NCBI RefSeq assembly: GCF_000973105.1
Contig: NC_015844.1
Coordinates: 992,001 to 1,056,000 of the forward strand
Source: Zobellia galactanivorans
GTDB taxonomy: Bacteria; Bacteroidota; Bacteroidia; Flavobacteriales; Flavobacteriaceae
Length of the DNA: 64,000 nucleotides
Reading direction: 5' to 3'
The first letter of the stretch is position 1. Every line of letters begins with the position of its first letter. The notes below the pieces were generated by a model. That model did not search any database, was not told the origin of the DNA, and was given only the letters and a program-made list of their open reading frames with translations. Shown here one piece after another: positions 1 through 7,515 of the stretch. Position numbers and translations under genes: made by a program.

Positions 1-405
1 CTTCGTGACCGAGGTATAGGTAGGATAGCCCGGATTGGGTATCAAGGCAACATCGCCCTCGTTCAAAAAGGCCATGCTAATGTGCATAATACCTTCCTTT
101 GAACCCATTAAGGGTAAAATCTCGGTCAATGGATCTACCGTAACATCGAATTTTTCACTATAAAAATCCGCTACACCCTGACGCAGTTCGGGCAAACCCT
201 GATAACTCTGATACTGGTGTGCACCTTCTTCCAAGACCGCATCTTGAATACTCTTTATGATCGCTTCTGAGGGAGCCAGATCCGGACTTCCGATACCCAT
301 ATTGATCACGGGCCTTCCTTCGGCGATCAAACCTCTTACCTCTCGCAACTTTTTCGAGAAGTAATATTCTTCAACTGTATGTAAACGATTTGCCGTTCGT
401 ATCAT
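1..405 (-). CDS. PLP-dependent aminotransferase, class I/II (N-terminal part)
   Basis: Only the first 135 codons lie in the window; the gene continues past base 1. The translation starts MIRTANRLHTVEEYY and contains INMGIGSPDLAPS, YQSYQGLPELR and IPNPGYPTY, the N-terminal signature of fold-type I class I/II aminotransferases (aspartate / LL-diaminopimelate aminotransferase-like). The PLP lysine lies outside the window. Its ATG (405-403) overlaps the pheA stop as ATGA, so it is translationally coupled to pheA. In flavobacteria this position is commonly held by an aminotransferase of the phenylalanine/tyrosine operon, followed by prephenate dehydrogenase and DAHP synthase. Transamination of phenylpyruvate or hydroxyphenylpyruvate is therefore the inferred role; specificity cannot be read from this fragment. 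Confidence 0.9.
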   Translation of the reverse strand, partial: MIRTANRLHTVEEYYFSKKLREVRGLIAEGRPVINMGIGSPDLAPSEAIIKSIQDAVLEEGAHQYQSYQGLPELRQGVADFYSEKFDVTVDPLTEILPLMGSKEGIMHISMAFLNEGDVALIPNPGYPTYTSVTK

Positions 406-1229
406 ATTCTCGCATTTTTATATTCACCCAACACCTTAAAGTCTTCCGACATGATGTTCAACAGTGATTTTGCCTTGTCGAAACAATCATAACCATCAAA
501 AGTCACGTCAACAAAAAAGGCGTATTTCCATGGTGTCTCAATTATGGGCAGCGACTGTATTTTGGTCAAGTTCAAATTGCAATCGCTCATAACATTAAGC
601 ACAGCCGCAAGACTTCCGCGTTTATGGTCGGTAACAAAACGTACCGAGGCCTTGTTGATCTCTTCCTTCGGAAGCACTTTATTTTTTGTCTTTACAATAA
701 TAAAGCGGGTTGCATTGTTTTGAATGGTCTGTATGTCCCGTGCTACGATGTTCAAATCGTATAAATCGGCGGCAACTTCCGGAGCTATGGCCGCAATATG
801 CCTTAACTGTTGCTCTTGAATCCGTTTTGCCGTTTCGGCCGTATCAACATCTTCCACCATTTTAATGTGTGGATAATCGCCAAAAAATTCCTTGCACTGC
901 AACAGGGCCATAGGGTGCGACCTCACTTCTTCAATATCGGCTATTTCCTGTCCCTTTAAGGCCATTAAATGGTGATGGATATTAAGGTAGTGCTCCCCAA
1001 TAATATGCAAATCCTTATGGTAAACCAGGGCATAGTTCGGTATGATCGAGCCAGCAATTGAATTCTCAATGGCCATTACACCTATATCAGCGGTCTTTTG
1101 CAGCAATTGATCTACCAAGAAATCAAACGACATACATTCTACCAAATCTACATTATCATCAAAATACTCTCGGGCTACTTGGTGGTGGTTAGACCCCTTA
1201 ATTCCCTGAATGGCTATTTTTAGCTTCAT
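402..1229 (-). CDS. pheA: Prephenate dehydratase
   Basis: Converts prephenate to phenylpyruvate, the committed step to phenylalanine, in the cytoplasm. The 275-residue protein has the periplasmic-binding-like catalytic domain at about 1-180, with the substrate-site motif NNATRFIIV. A C-terminal ACT domain (about 190-270) is the expected phenylalanine sensor. There is no chorismate mutase domain, so it is the monofunctional form. The ACT ligand motifs differ from the enterobacterial ones: GSLA stands where GALV is usual, and IQSLPI where ESRP is usual, so allosteric behaviour may differ. It is the first gene of the operon and overlaps the aminotransferase start by four bases. A leader peptide and a terminator hairpin lie 66-185 bases upstream of its ATG. 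Confidence 0.95.
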   Translation of the reverse strand: MKLKIAIQGIKGSNHHQVAREYFDDNVDLVECMSFDFLVDQLLQKTADIGVMAIENSIAGSIIPNYALVYHKDLHIIGEHYLNIHHHLMALKGQEIADIEEVRSHPMALLQCKEFFGDYPHIKMVEDVDTAETAKRIQEQQLRHIAAIAPEVAADLYDLNIVARDIQTIQNNATRFIIVKTKNKVLPKEEINKASVRFVTDHKRGSLAAVLNVMSDCNLNLTKIQSLPIIETPWKYAFFVDVTFDGYDCFDKAKSLLNIMSEDFKVLGEYKNARI

Positions 1230-1294
1230 AACTGGCTTTCTGCCTTATGGGAAACACTTTTAAACGATAATTCCCAATAGGTATTGAACAAAAA

Positions 1295-1317
1295 AAGTCC
1301 CGTTTTTCACGGGACTT
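1295..1317 (-). terminator. Attenuator terminator hairpin upstream of pheA
   Basis: On the minus strand AAGTCCCGT (1317-1309), loop GAAAA, ACGGGACTT (1303-1295) form a perfect 9-bp stem followed by a run of T, an intrinsic terminator placed before pheA rather than after a gene. The 5' arm AGTCCCGT (1316-1309) is also fully complementary to ACGGGACT (1357-1350) at the end of the upstream leader peptide gene. That gives an alternative antiterminator stem which excludes the terminator. This is the classical layout of transcription attenuation. Confidence 0.85.
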
Positions 1318-1342
1318 CAATTGGTTTATATCATGCAATATT

Positions 1343-1414
1343 TTACAACAGTCCCGTACCTCTCTCAAAAAAGAAGTAAAAATAAAAACCGTTGAAAAAG
1401 AATCGCTTTGTCAT
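1343..1414 (-). CDS. pheL: Phe-rich leader peptide of the pheA operon
   Basis: This 23-codon ORF starts MTKRFFFNGFYFYFFFERG and ends at TAA (1345-1343). Eight of 23 residues are Phe and two are Tyr, clustered at residues 5-16. The antiterminator strand ACGGGACT (1357-1350) covers the last sense codons. A ribosome stalled at the Phe/Tyr codons would leave that strand free to pair with the terminator arm and let transcription continue. A ribosome reaching the stop codon would cover it and let the terminator form. The composition, position and complementarity are seen directly; the mechanism is inferred by analogy with proteobacterial pheL. I found no clear promoter matching TAnnTTTG upstream. 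Together with the attenuator it accounts for most of the 439-base gap between pheA and gldA; the rest is AT-rich sequence plus the gldA promoter. Confidence 0.85.
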   Translation of the reverse strand: MTKRFFFNGFYFYFFFERGTGLL

Positions 1415-1577
1415 AACACACTTAAACTTCGGCTAAAGTAACAATTAAATTTAAAAATAAACGGGTAGAACCGATTTTTTTCCAATTTATATGTATCTCG
1501 CACTCAGGCATTGGTCTATTTTTATATTTCATAGTTCGCAGACACCTTTTTAAAAAATACGATATTACTTAATTGTT

Positions 1578-1585
1578 TATTTTTG
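1578..1585 (+). promoter_or_regulatory. Candidate -7 promoter element for gldA
   Basis: TATTTTTG matches the Bacteroidota consensus TAnnTTTG, 83 bases before the gldA ATG. No convincing TTG -33 element is at the usual spacing, so the call is weak. Confidence 0.35.
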
Positions 1586-1668
1586 ATGGATGAACCGAAA
1601 GTACCCTTAAAAAGTACATCGTTAAAATCTACATTCAGAACAACTATCTAACTTTCATTTGTCCCAAT

Positions 1669-2565
1669 ATGTCTATAAGCGTCTACAAAATCAGCAAAAC
1701 TTTCGGAAGCCAAAAAGCTTTGAAGAACATCAGCTTTAAACTTCAAAAAGGGGAAATCGTTGGTTTTTTAGGGCCGAACGGCGCCGGAAAGTCAACCATG
1801 ATGAAGATACTGACCACCTATTATACGGCCGATAAAGGTGAGGCTTCGGTCAACTCCTTCGATGTTCTGACGGAAAAGAAAAAAGTTCAAGAGAGTATCG
1901 GCTACCTGCCCGAGCACAACCCCCTATATCTAGACATGTATGTAAAGGAATACCTTGCCTTTAACGCAGATGTCTACAAAACGGACAAAGCCAGGATACC
2001 CGAGGTCATTGATCAAACCGGACTATCACCTGAAGCCCATAAAAAAATCGGGCAACTGTCTAAGGGCTACCGCCAACGTGTCGGACTTGCCGCCGCCTTA
2101 TTGCACGATCCCGAAGTACTGATCTTAGACGAACCCACCACCGGACTCGACCCCAACCAACTATTGGAAATCAGAAAACTCATCAAAGAGATCGGAAAGG
2201 AAAAGACCATACTGCTCTCGACCCACATCATGAAAGAGGTAGAGGCCGTTTGCGACCGCGTTCTGATCATCAACAAAGGTGTACTTGTAGCCGACAAGAA
2301 ACTTAGCGAACTACGCGATGCCGAAGAACAAATCATTGAGGTGGAGTTCGATTACCGGGTAGAAGAGGCCTTCTTGAACAAGTTGCCCAACGTAAGCCAT
2401 GTAAAAAACACAGGTGGTTTTGTCTATGAAATCACGTTCAGCACCTCCAAAGACATGCGCCCGGCCGTTTTCGATTTTGCGCACGACAACCAACTGAAGA
2501 CCTTGCAACTGAGCCGCAAGAACAAAAACCTCGAAAGCCTGTTCACCGAACTTACTTCCGACTAA
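1669..2565 (+). CDS. gldA: ABC transporter ATP-binding protein, gliding motility GldA type
   Basis: A 298-residue single-domain ABC ATPase. It has Walker A GPNGAGKST (residues 35-43), signature LSKGYRQ (130-136), Walker B VLILDEP (150-156) and the switch histidine in LLSTH. A C-terminal extension of about 80 residues follows. Length, N-terminus (MSISVYKISKTFGSQKAL) and the C-terminal region fit GldA. In flavobacteria GldA works with the membrane proteins GldF and GldG in gliding motility; those partners are not in this window. The gene is transcribed alone, divergent from pheA and convergent with the next gene. A generic DrrA-type exporter ATPase is the alternative, less likely given the lineage. 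Confidence 0.8.
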   Translation: MSISVYKISKTFGSQKALKNISFKLQKGEIVGFLGPNGAGKSTMMKILTTYYTADKGEASVNSFDVLTEKKKVQESIGYLPEHNPLYLDMYVKEYLAFNADVYKTDKARIPEVIDQTGLSPEAHKKIGQLSKGYRQRVGLAAALLHDPEVLILDEPTTGLDPNQLLEIRKLIKEIGKEKTILLSTHIMKEVEAVCDRVLIINKGVLVADKKLSELRDAEEQIIEVEFDYRVEEAFLNKLPNVSHVKNTGGFVYEITFSTSKDMRPAVFDFAHDNQLKTLQLSRKNKNLESLFTELTSD

Positions 2566-2570
2566 AAACA

Positions 2571-2603
2571 AAAAATCCGGAAGCCCTATGTGGAATTCCG
2601 GAT
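2571..2603 (-). terminator. Intrinsic terminator between gldA and the 2623-3090 gene
   Basis: ATCCGGAA (2575-2582) pairs with TTCCGGAT (2596-2603). On the minus strand the stem is followed by TTTTTGTTTTT, so it ends the transcript of the minus-strand hypothetical gene. On the plus strand there is no T-run after it. Confidence 0.65.
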
Positions 2604-2622
2604 AGGCTTACAATAGTCCGAA

Positions 2623-3090
2623 TCAAAACTTCAGGGCCAAGCCGACTCCGTTTTCATTAACGGCGGGCACCATACGGAACGACGTTCCGTTACCCAAACT
2701 ATCGTTATAATTGAGTATGGCCTCCTTTTTGTTTTTCATGGCGTGGTGAAAGAAAATAGAGCCAATGATCCCGGTTCCTGCAAAAGCGATGGCAGGTGCC
2801 GTAACACTCTTGTCATCGTTCTCGTTCACCAAAAACCAAATGGCCGTACCAAAATTGGCGGCCCCGGCAATCATACCTCCCATCATTTGTTTTTTCGATT
2901 TTTCCCAGTTCATTTGGGCCACTTGACTTTCCGACATGATCTTATCGATTTCCTTCCACGTCAACTTTTGTCGATCTTGATAAAATTCAGGTCCCCACAT
3001 GCCCGAAAAAGAGGTTATCTCTTGGGCACTTAAGGTGAACGCAAAGAGCCCGCATCCGAGGGTCAAAATAATTGATTTTAGATTTTTCAT
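2623..3090 (-). CDS. Exported hypothetical protein with two hydrophobic segments
   Basis: I do not recognise this 155-residue protein. It begins with a Sec-type signal peptide (MKNLKSIILTLGCGLFAFTLSAQ). Two glycine/alanine-rich hydrophobic segments follow, at about 68-88 (MMGGMIAGAANFGTAIWFLV) and 95-113 (VTAPAIAFAGTGIIGSIFF). The segment after the signal peptide (KLTWKEIDKIMSESQVAQMNWEKSKKQ) is charged and probably helical. Small membrane-associated proteins of this pattern are common and mostly uncharacterised in Bacteroidota. It is monocistronic, with its own terminator. Confidence 0.6.
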   Translation of the reverse strand: MKNLKSIILTLGCGLFAFTLSAQEITSFSGMWGPEFYQDRQKLTWKEIDKIMSESQVAQMNWEKSKKQMMGGMIAGAANFGTAIWFLVNENDDKSVTAPAIAFAGTGIIGSIFFHHAMKNKKEAILNYNDSLGNGTSFRMVPAVNENGVGLALKF

Positions 3091-3191
3091 AGCTTTTTAT
3101 CTAAAGCTAAACGATTTCAAGGCAAGTAACAAGCTTACACCCCTTCAAAAAGCTTATGCATTAACTATTTCAGCATTTAAGTCAAAACCCG

Positions 3192-4280
3192 CTACAATGG
3201 GCCGGACTGCCCTTCCTTAGACCGTATCAGGCTATCGATAACCACATCCAGTTCCGGTTGCACCTTGGGATCGGTACAATTGATCAATATGGAAAATACC
3301 ATTTCCTCTTCAGGGTAGACCAAGAAATTGGAGTATCCGCCCACGCCATTGCCCACATGGCCATAGTAAGGCCTTCCTTGGGCATCTTGGCTTACCTGCC
3401 ATCCCAGACCGTAATAAATAGAGCTACCATCGACCTTTTGAGCACTGAGAAACTCGTTCCGAAGCCCAGGTGTCAATACCTGGCCCTCAAGATAGGCCTG
3501 CCCGAACTTGGCTATATCGGGCGTTGTAGAAAGAAAGCCCCCGCCCGCCATTTTATAATAGTTGTTCACGGGAATGGCCTTACGAAAGCCCCTTTTGTTT
3601 TTAGAGTAGAAACATGGTTCCGCTTGGGTATGCCCTAAATCGGGCCATGAAGTACGGTCCATCCCCAAGGGCACCAAAACCTTCTCTTGCACATAGGTCT
3701 CGAACGGTATTCCACTGACCTCTTCCATGGCCAAGGATATCAACACCCAATCAAAACTATTATAAAGATAGTCCGTTCCGGGCTTAAAGAGCAATTCATC
3801 GTCTTTAAAGATTTCAATACTCTCCTTGATGGTATAAGGCTTGTTCAGGCCGTACTCAATACCCCTATACCCTCTTATACCAGCGGTATGACTCGCCAAT
3901 TGACGAATGGTAAAATCGTATTTTTTCTTCGGGTAATAAGGTACATAAGTGTAAAAGGAAGCATCTAGATCGATCAAGTTATCGCCCACCATATAGGCCA
4001 AGGCGGTAGCCGCAATAGGCTTTGAAACACTGGCAATGCGAAACACGGAACTTTGAGGGTCTACCGGAAGCTTCCTTTCCAGATCGGCAAGGCCGTATCC
4101 CTTTTGAAAAAAGGGCTCCCCCTGCTTGAGTACCGTAATGGCCAGACCGGGGACTTTCTCTTCCGACACCAGATCTAACAACAGGCGATCGGCCTCCACC
4201 AATCCGTTCAACAATGGATCATTGCCCAACACACGCTTCTTAGCGAACAGGTTTTCTATATACTTGAGTATCGGATTCAT
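3192..4280 (-). CDS. Serine hydrolase of the beta-lactamase / penicillin-binding protein family
   Basis: A 362-residue protein of the class C beta-lactamase-like family (Pfam Beta-lactamase), which includes esterases, D-aminopeptidases and true lactamases. The nucleophile motif SxxK is S84-V-S-K87, the tyrosine motif is Y173-N-S, and the third motif H308-V-G stands in the KTG position. The second motif is YNS rather than the more common YSN/YAN. I chose the start MNPILKYIENLF at 4280; an in-frame ATG 12 codons upstream adds an unlikely hydrophilic leader. There is no obvious signal peptide, which is unusual for a cell-wall hydrolase. Substrate is unknown. The gene stands beside envelope-related genes. 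Confidence 0.85.
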   Translation of the reverse strand: MNPILKYIENLFAKKRVLGNDPLLNGLVEADRLLLDLVSEEKVPGLAITVLKQGEPFFQKGYGLADLERKLPVDPQSSVFRIASVSKPIAATALAYMVGDNLIDLDASFYTYVPYYPKKKYDFTIRQLASHTAGIRGYRGIEYGLNKPYTIKESIEIFKDDELLFKPGTDYLYNSFDWVLISLAMEEVSGIPFETYVQEKVLVPLGMDRTSWPDLGHTQAEPCFYSKNKRGFRKAIPVNNYYKMAGGGFLSTTPDIAKFGQAYLEGQVLTPGLRNEFLSAQKVDGSSIYYGLGWQVSQDAQGRPYYGHVGNGVGGYSNFLVYPEEEMVFSILINCTDPKVQPELDVVIDSLIRSKEGQSGPL

Positions 4281-4366
4281 ATCGGGTTTCGGTCGGCACA
4301 AAGTTACAGATTGCATTTGTGCCCGTACCGATCTTATGGGCAGAAGTTGAACCTTAACCCGGGAAA

Positions 4367-5185
4367 CTACTCAAAAATGAGGCGCCCTTTGTATAATTCT
4401 TCCACATCTACCTCTGTCGGCCGGTTTGAACTAAAGACGTCACCAACCCCGCGAATTACCCCTTTAATGGACTCTTGCGGATTCACGTACATATCGTTCG
4501 ACCCCCTATGGTTCAAGGTCACGCTTTGGGCGACCAGGTCCGCGGCCTCTATGCGCGAATCGCCCGCAGCAATGGTCAAACTTAAATTATCGACCGTACC
4601 TTTCAACTTAAAATAAGCGATTCCGTTCACTATCACGTTCAGGTCGGTAGCCGCCACCTCCAAATCAAACTCACCATCGGTGGTTTGTGCTTCGGGGTCG
4701 GCAAAACTTTCAGACAATAGGTTCAATCTCGAATACGCCAAAACGCCATCGCTTGAAATAGGCCAGCCGGTGCTGCTTCGTATCTCGGTAATATCGGGGG
4801 CGGTCACGTAAATTTTTGTAACGCCATAATCCCTAAAATAATTACAATCATTGGTATCGCGTAAAATCAGCCGCCCATCTACCACCTCGGCCGTAACCTC
4901 GTTCCGCAATACACTTCCCGTTTCAATCTCTACCTTTTGAACGGCACCTTGCTTTACGACCAAGCTTACATTCTCGTAAACGGTAATCTGGGTAAAATTA
5001 TCAACCACTACCTCTTCACGAACGATATCACCGGTATTCTGAAAACAGTCGGAAGCATTTTCACCATTACAGGAAACAAGCACAACGGTACAACAAAGCA
5101 TCGCAAAAAAACGAGACCAGCGCACCACTCTACCACTGCCCAAAGGCACGGTTTCACTATCCCTATCTTTTAATCCTATTGCCAT
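4367..5185 (-). CDS. Lipoprotein with putative head GIN (DUF2807) adhesin-like domain
   Basis: The 272-residue protein has a lipobox, LVSC, at about residues 35-38. A region rich in short beta strands follows ([26 protein letters not shown] and the repeated xIxAxxxxI pattern further on). This fits the DUF2807 'head GIN' fold, a beta-helix-like domain frequent in Bacteroidota secreted proteins whose function is not known. The long polar N-terminus before the signal sequence suggests the true start could be an internal Met near residue 29 ([11 protein letters not shown]), which gives a better lipoprotein signal. It probably shares a transcript with the neighbouring PagL-like gene, 17 bases upstream. 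Confidence 0.7.
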   Translation of the reverse strand: MAIGLKDRDSETVPLGSGRVVRWSRFFAMLCCTVVLVSCNGENASDCFQNTGDIVREEVVVDNFTQITVYENVSLVVKQGAVQKVEIETGSVLRNEVTAEVVDGRLILRDTNDCNYFRDYGVTKIYVTAPDITEIRSSTGWPISSDGVLAYSRLNLLSESFADPEAQTTDGEFDLEVAATDLNVIVNGIAYFKLKGTVDNLSLTIAAGDSRIEAADLVAQSVTLNHRGSNDMYVNPQESIKGVIRGVGDVFSSNRPTEVDVEELYKGRLIFE

Positions 5186-5202
5186 ATTTTATACCTCTTT
5201 CA

Positions 5203-6306
5203 TTATAATCGTATCCCTACACCGAATTCCACCGCTTCGGCTGCGGCGGCATGTGATTTCAGGCTTACCACCCCAAATACCTTATCACCAAAATAACGTT
5301 TGAGACTAAGGCGGTTATACACCTTTCCCTCAAAATCAAAGGGGTAATACACATAATACCCGAGCTGTGTTTCAATGGAAAGCTTATTGATAAAAAGTTC
5401 ATGTCCCACAAATACTCCCACCCGTTTAAAATCGGTATCGGGATCTATGTCATTTTCAGGAAATGAAATCGATTGATACCTTATCAATTCCTTCAAAAAA
5501 TTGCTAAAAAACACATCCGTTCCCAATTGAACGGCACTTTTTCGCCCTAGGCGTTTATCGGCATAAGCCGAAAAAATATAGAACGGATATTGTCCGTGGC
5601 CAATATTGTCGCTCTCGTTGACACCTCCCCTAAAGACCAAATTGTATTTGACAGGCTCGGTAAGCCTTACCTTTTCCCGTCGAATATATTCCGTGTCCTT
5701 ACCTTCCAAGGTATACGTTAGCCCCAAATTAAAGGCGAAGGTATTGGTAGAGGTATTGGGTGCCTTTACATTGGCATTGGAGAAATGCATGATAGAAATA
5801 CCCGCCTTAAAGCCCAAGCCCTTATAAATATTCTCCTTATGGTAATTTATCATGGCATAGTTAGAGCTCAACAATCGCGTACCGTAGGCATTGTTCCTAA
5901 AATTGGTCTCCCGATCGTAGGGGTTGGTCATATAGGCCAGCCCCTGGGCCACCCGAAACTGAAGGTTGCGCTTTAAAAAGTAAAAGTTGAAATGGGCGTA
6001 CACAGCATAGGCCTCACCGAGAACCGAACTGTTCGTGTTGTGATAGATAAACGAGCCCCCCAAATCAGGATAGTTGTACCACTCCTCCCATTCCTTTAAA
6101 CCAAAAGTCTTTCGATTGTACGCCAGAACAACACCCGCAGGGTGATCTGTTATCAAATGCGAAATATCAGGATTGTGAAGTATAATGGAACCGTAAAACT
6201 GGTTCGCTTCAAACGTATAAGTATGGGCTTTTTCGGACTCTTGTGAAAAACAATATCCGGCACACATCAGAAAAAATAAAAACACCCTTGGGCTCATGGA
6301 GCGCAA
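5203..6306 (-). CDS. Acyloxyacyl hydrolase / lipid A 3-O-deacylase (PagL-like) outer-membrane protein
   Basis: The 367-residue protein starts with a signal peptide (SPRVFLFFLMCAGYCFSQ) and is rich in alternating aromatic/polar strands typical of an outer-membrane barrel. The segment GISIMHFSNANVKAPNT matches the PagL active-site region, where an H-x-S pair performs ester hydrolysis of lipid A. PagL enzymes are about 150-190 residues; flavobacterial members like this one are longer, with extra strands at the C-terminus. The inferred role is removal of a 3-O-linked acyl chain from lipid A in the outer membrane. An in-frame ATG at 6297 is an alternative start. Catalytic competence of this longer form is unproven. 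Confidence 0.75.
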   Translation of the reverse strand: MRSMSPRVFLFFLMCAGYCFSQESEKAHTYTFEANQFYGSIILHNPDISHLITDHPAGVVLAYNRKTFGLKEWEEWYNYPDLGGSFIYHNTNSSVLGEAYAVYAHFNFYFLKRNLQFRVAQGLAYMTNPYDRETNFRNNAYGTRLLSSNYAMINYHKENIYKGLGFKAGISIMHFSNANVKAPNTSTNTFAFNLGLTYTLEGKDTEYIRREKVRLTEPVKYNLVFRGGVNESDNIGHGQYPFYIFSAYADKRLGRKSAVQLGTDVFFSNFLKELIRYQSISFPENDIDPDTDFKRVGVFVGHELFINKLSIETQLGYYVYYPFDFEGKVYNRLSLKRYFGDKVFGVVSLKSHAAAAEAVEFGVGIRL

Positions 6307-6369
6307 AAATAATATTATTCGTTATTTTAAGCCCAAGGTTCGCCTTTATTTTCTTACAAAGCCCTTTAT

Positions 6370-7323
6370 TTAAAAAATCTCCTCGGCAATGGCCTTGATA
6401 TTATCCGATTTACCCATGGAGTAATAGTGCAGTACGGGAACCCCGGCCGCTTTCAACTCCTTTGATTGCTGAATGGCCCACTCAATACCCACTTGACGCA
6501 CCTCTTTGTTCGAGGCACAATCGTCAACGGCATCGATCAGGTCTTGCGGCAAATCTATCCGAAATACCTGTGGCAGCAGCTGCAAGTGTCTTTTGACCGC
6601 AATAGGTTTGATTCCCGGAATGATCGGAATGTTTATGCCCATTTTTTTGGCTTCCTCTACAAACTGAAAGTATTTTTTATTATCAAAAAACATCTGGGTC
6701 ACCACATAATCGGCACCGGCATCTACCTTTTCCTTCAATCGTTTTAAGTCCGATTTCAAAGAAGGCGCCTCCAGGTGTTTTTCAGGATATCCGGCCACAC
6801 CAATACAGAAATCGGCACAATTATCGGTCTCTACCGTATCGTGCAAATAATTACCACAATTCAGTTCGTGTACCTGCTTCACCAAATCAACGGCATAGGC
6901 ATGCCCTCCCTTGGTCGGCTGAAAATATTTTTCGTCTTTCATGGCATCGCCACGAAGGGCCATAATATTGTCGATGCCCAAATAATGGCAATCTACCAAC
7001 AGATACTCGGTCTCTTCCCGTGTAAACCCACCACAAAGCACATGGGGAACGGTATCTACATTGTACTTGTGCTTTATAGACGCACAAATACCAACGGTAC
7101 CGGGACGCATACGGGTCAACTTCTTATCCAACAGACCGTCACGATCAATATACACATACTCCTCCCGCGACGTGGTCACATCAATGAACGGAGGCTTGAA
7201 ATCCATCAAGGGATCGATATTATCGTAAAGTTGTTGAATCTGATGTCCTTTTACAGGCGGTATAATTTCAAAGGAAAATAAAGTTTTGCCCTTTGCATTC
7301 TTTATATGGTCCGTTATTTTCAT
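6370..7323 (-). CDS. metF: Methylenetetrahydrofolate reductase
   Basis: A 317-residue flavoprotein that reduces 5,10-methylene-THF to 5-methyl-THF, the methyl donor for methionine synthase. Family marks include FSFEIIPP near the N-terminus (the E of the catalytic FEFxPP motif), VTTSREEYVYIDRDGLLDKK, and GADYVVTQMFFDN in the FAD/folate site. It lies downstream of the two metH genes in the same orientation, 192 bases from metH2. It is therefore probably the last gene of the SAM-I riboswitch-controlled methionine unit. A repeat-like inverted element sits in the gap and may separate or modulate it. Confidence 0.95.
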   Translation of the reverse strand: MKITDHIKNAKGKTLFSFEIIPPVKGHQIQQLYDNIDPLMDFKPPFIDVTTSREEYVYIDRDGLLDKKLTRMRPGTVGICASIKHKYNVDTVPHVLCGGFTREETEYLLVDCHYLGIDNIMALRGDAMKDEKYFQPTKGGHAYAVDLVKQVHELNCGNYLHDTVETDNCADFCIGVAGYPEKHLEAPSLKSDLKRLKEKVDAGADYVVTQMFFDNKKYFQFVEEAKKMGINIPIIPGIKPIAVKRHLQLLPQVFRIDLPQDLIDAVDDCASNKEVRQVGIEWAIQQSKELKAAGVPVLHYYSMGKSDNIKAIAEEIF

Positions 7324-7370
7324 GTATGCTGCCCCTTGACCGGGAAATTTAATGTTTATGCTCTTTTATG

Positions 7371-7446
7371 GCGTTCGGGCGGGCTATCCGCTAAATTTTT
7401 TAAAGCCTGTCGGACTTTAAAAAGATACCGCTCCTATCCCTAACGC
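7371..7446. repeat. Intergenic inverted element with central hairpin between metH and metF
   Basis: The 76-bp segment has GCGTT and AACGC ends. Its centre is an inverted repeat, TTTTTAAAG (7397-7405) and CTTTAAAAA (7415-7423), around a 9-base loop. Flanking modules such as CTATCCGCT and ACCGCTCCTATCCCT are present. From general recollection, elements of this type (GCGTTAGGGAT...hairpin...AACGCC) recur between genes in flavobacterial genomes. No second copy is visible in this window, so repeat status is inference. Confidence 0.45.
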
Positions 7447-7515
7447 ATTATTCTGTTTTCTCAATCGACTACACCGCTAAAAGCATCCGCTTTACCTCGG
7501 CATATGTGTTCTATT

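Noticed and set aside
1421-1530. Promoter for the pheA leader transcript
   Set aside because: The nearest sequence, TACTTTAG, has a mismatch in the TTTG part and no TTG at proper distance, so no position is called.
6775-7281. A 168-codon plus-strand frame opposite metF
   Set aside because: Antisense to conserved metF motifs, with no domain or promoter.
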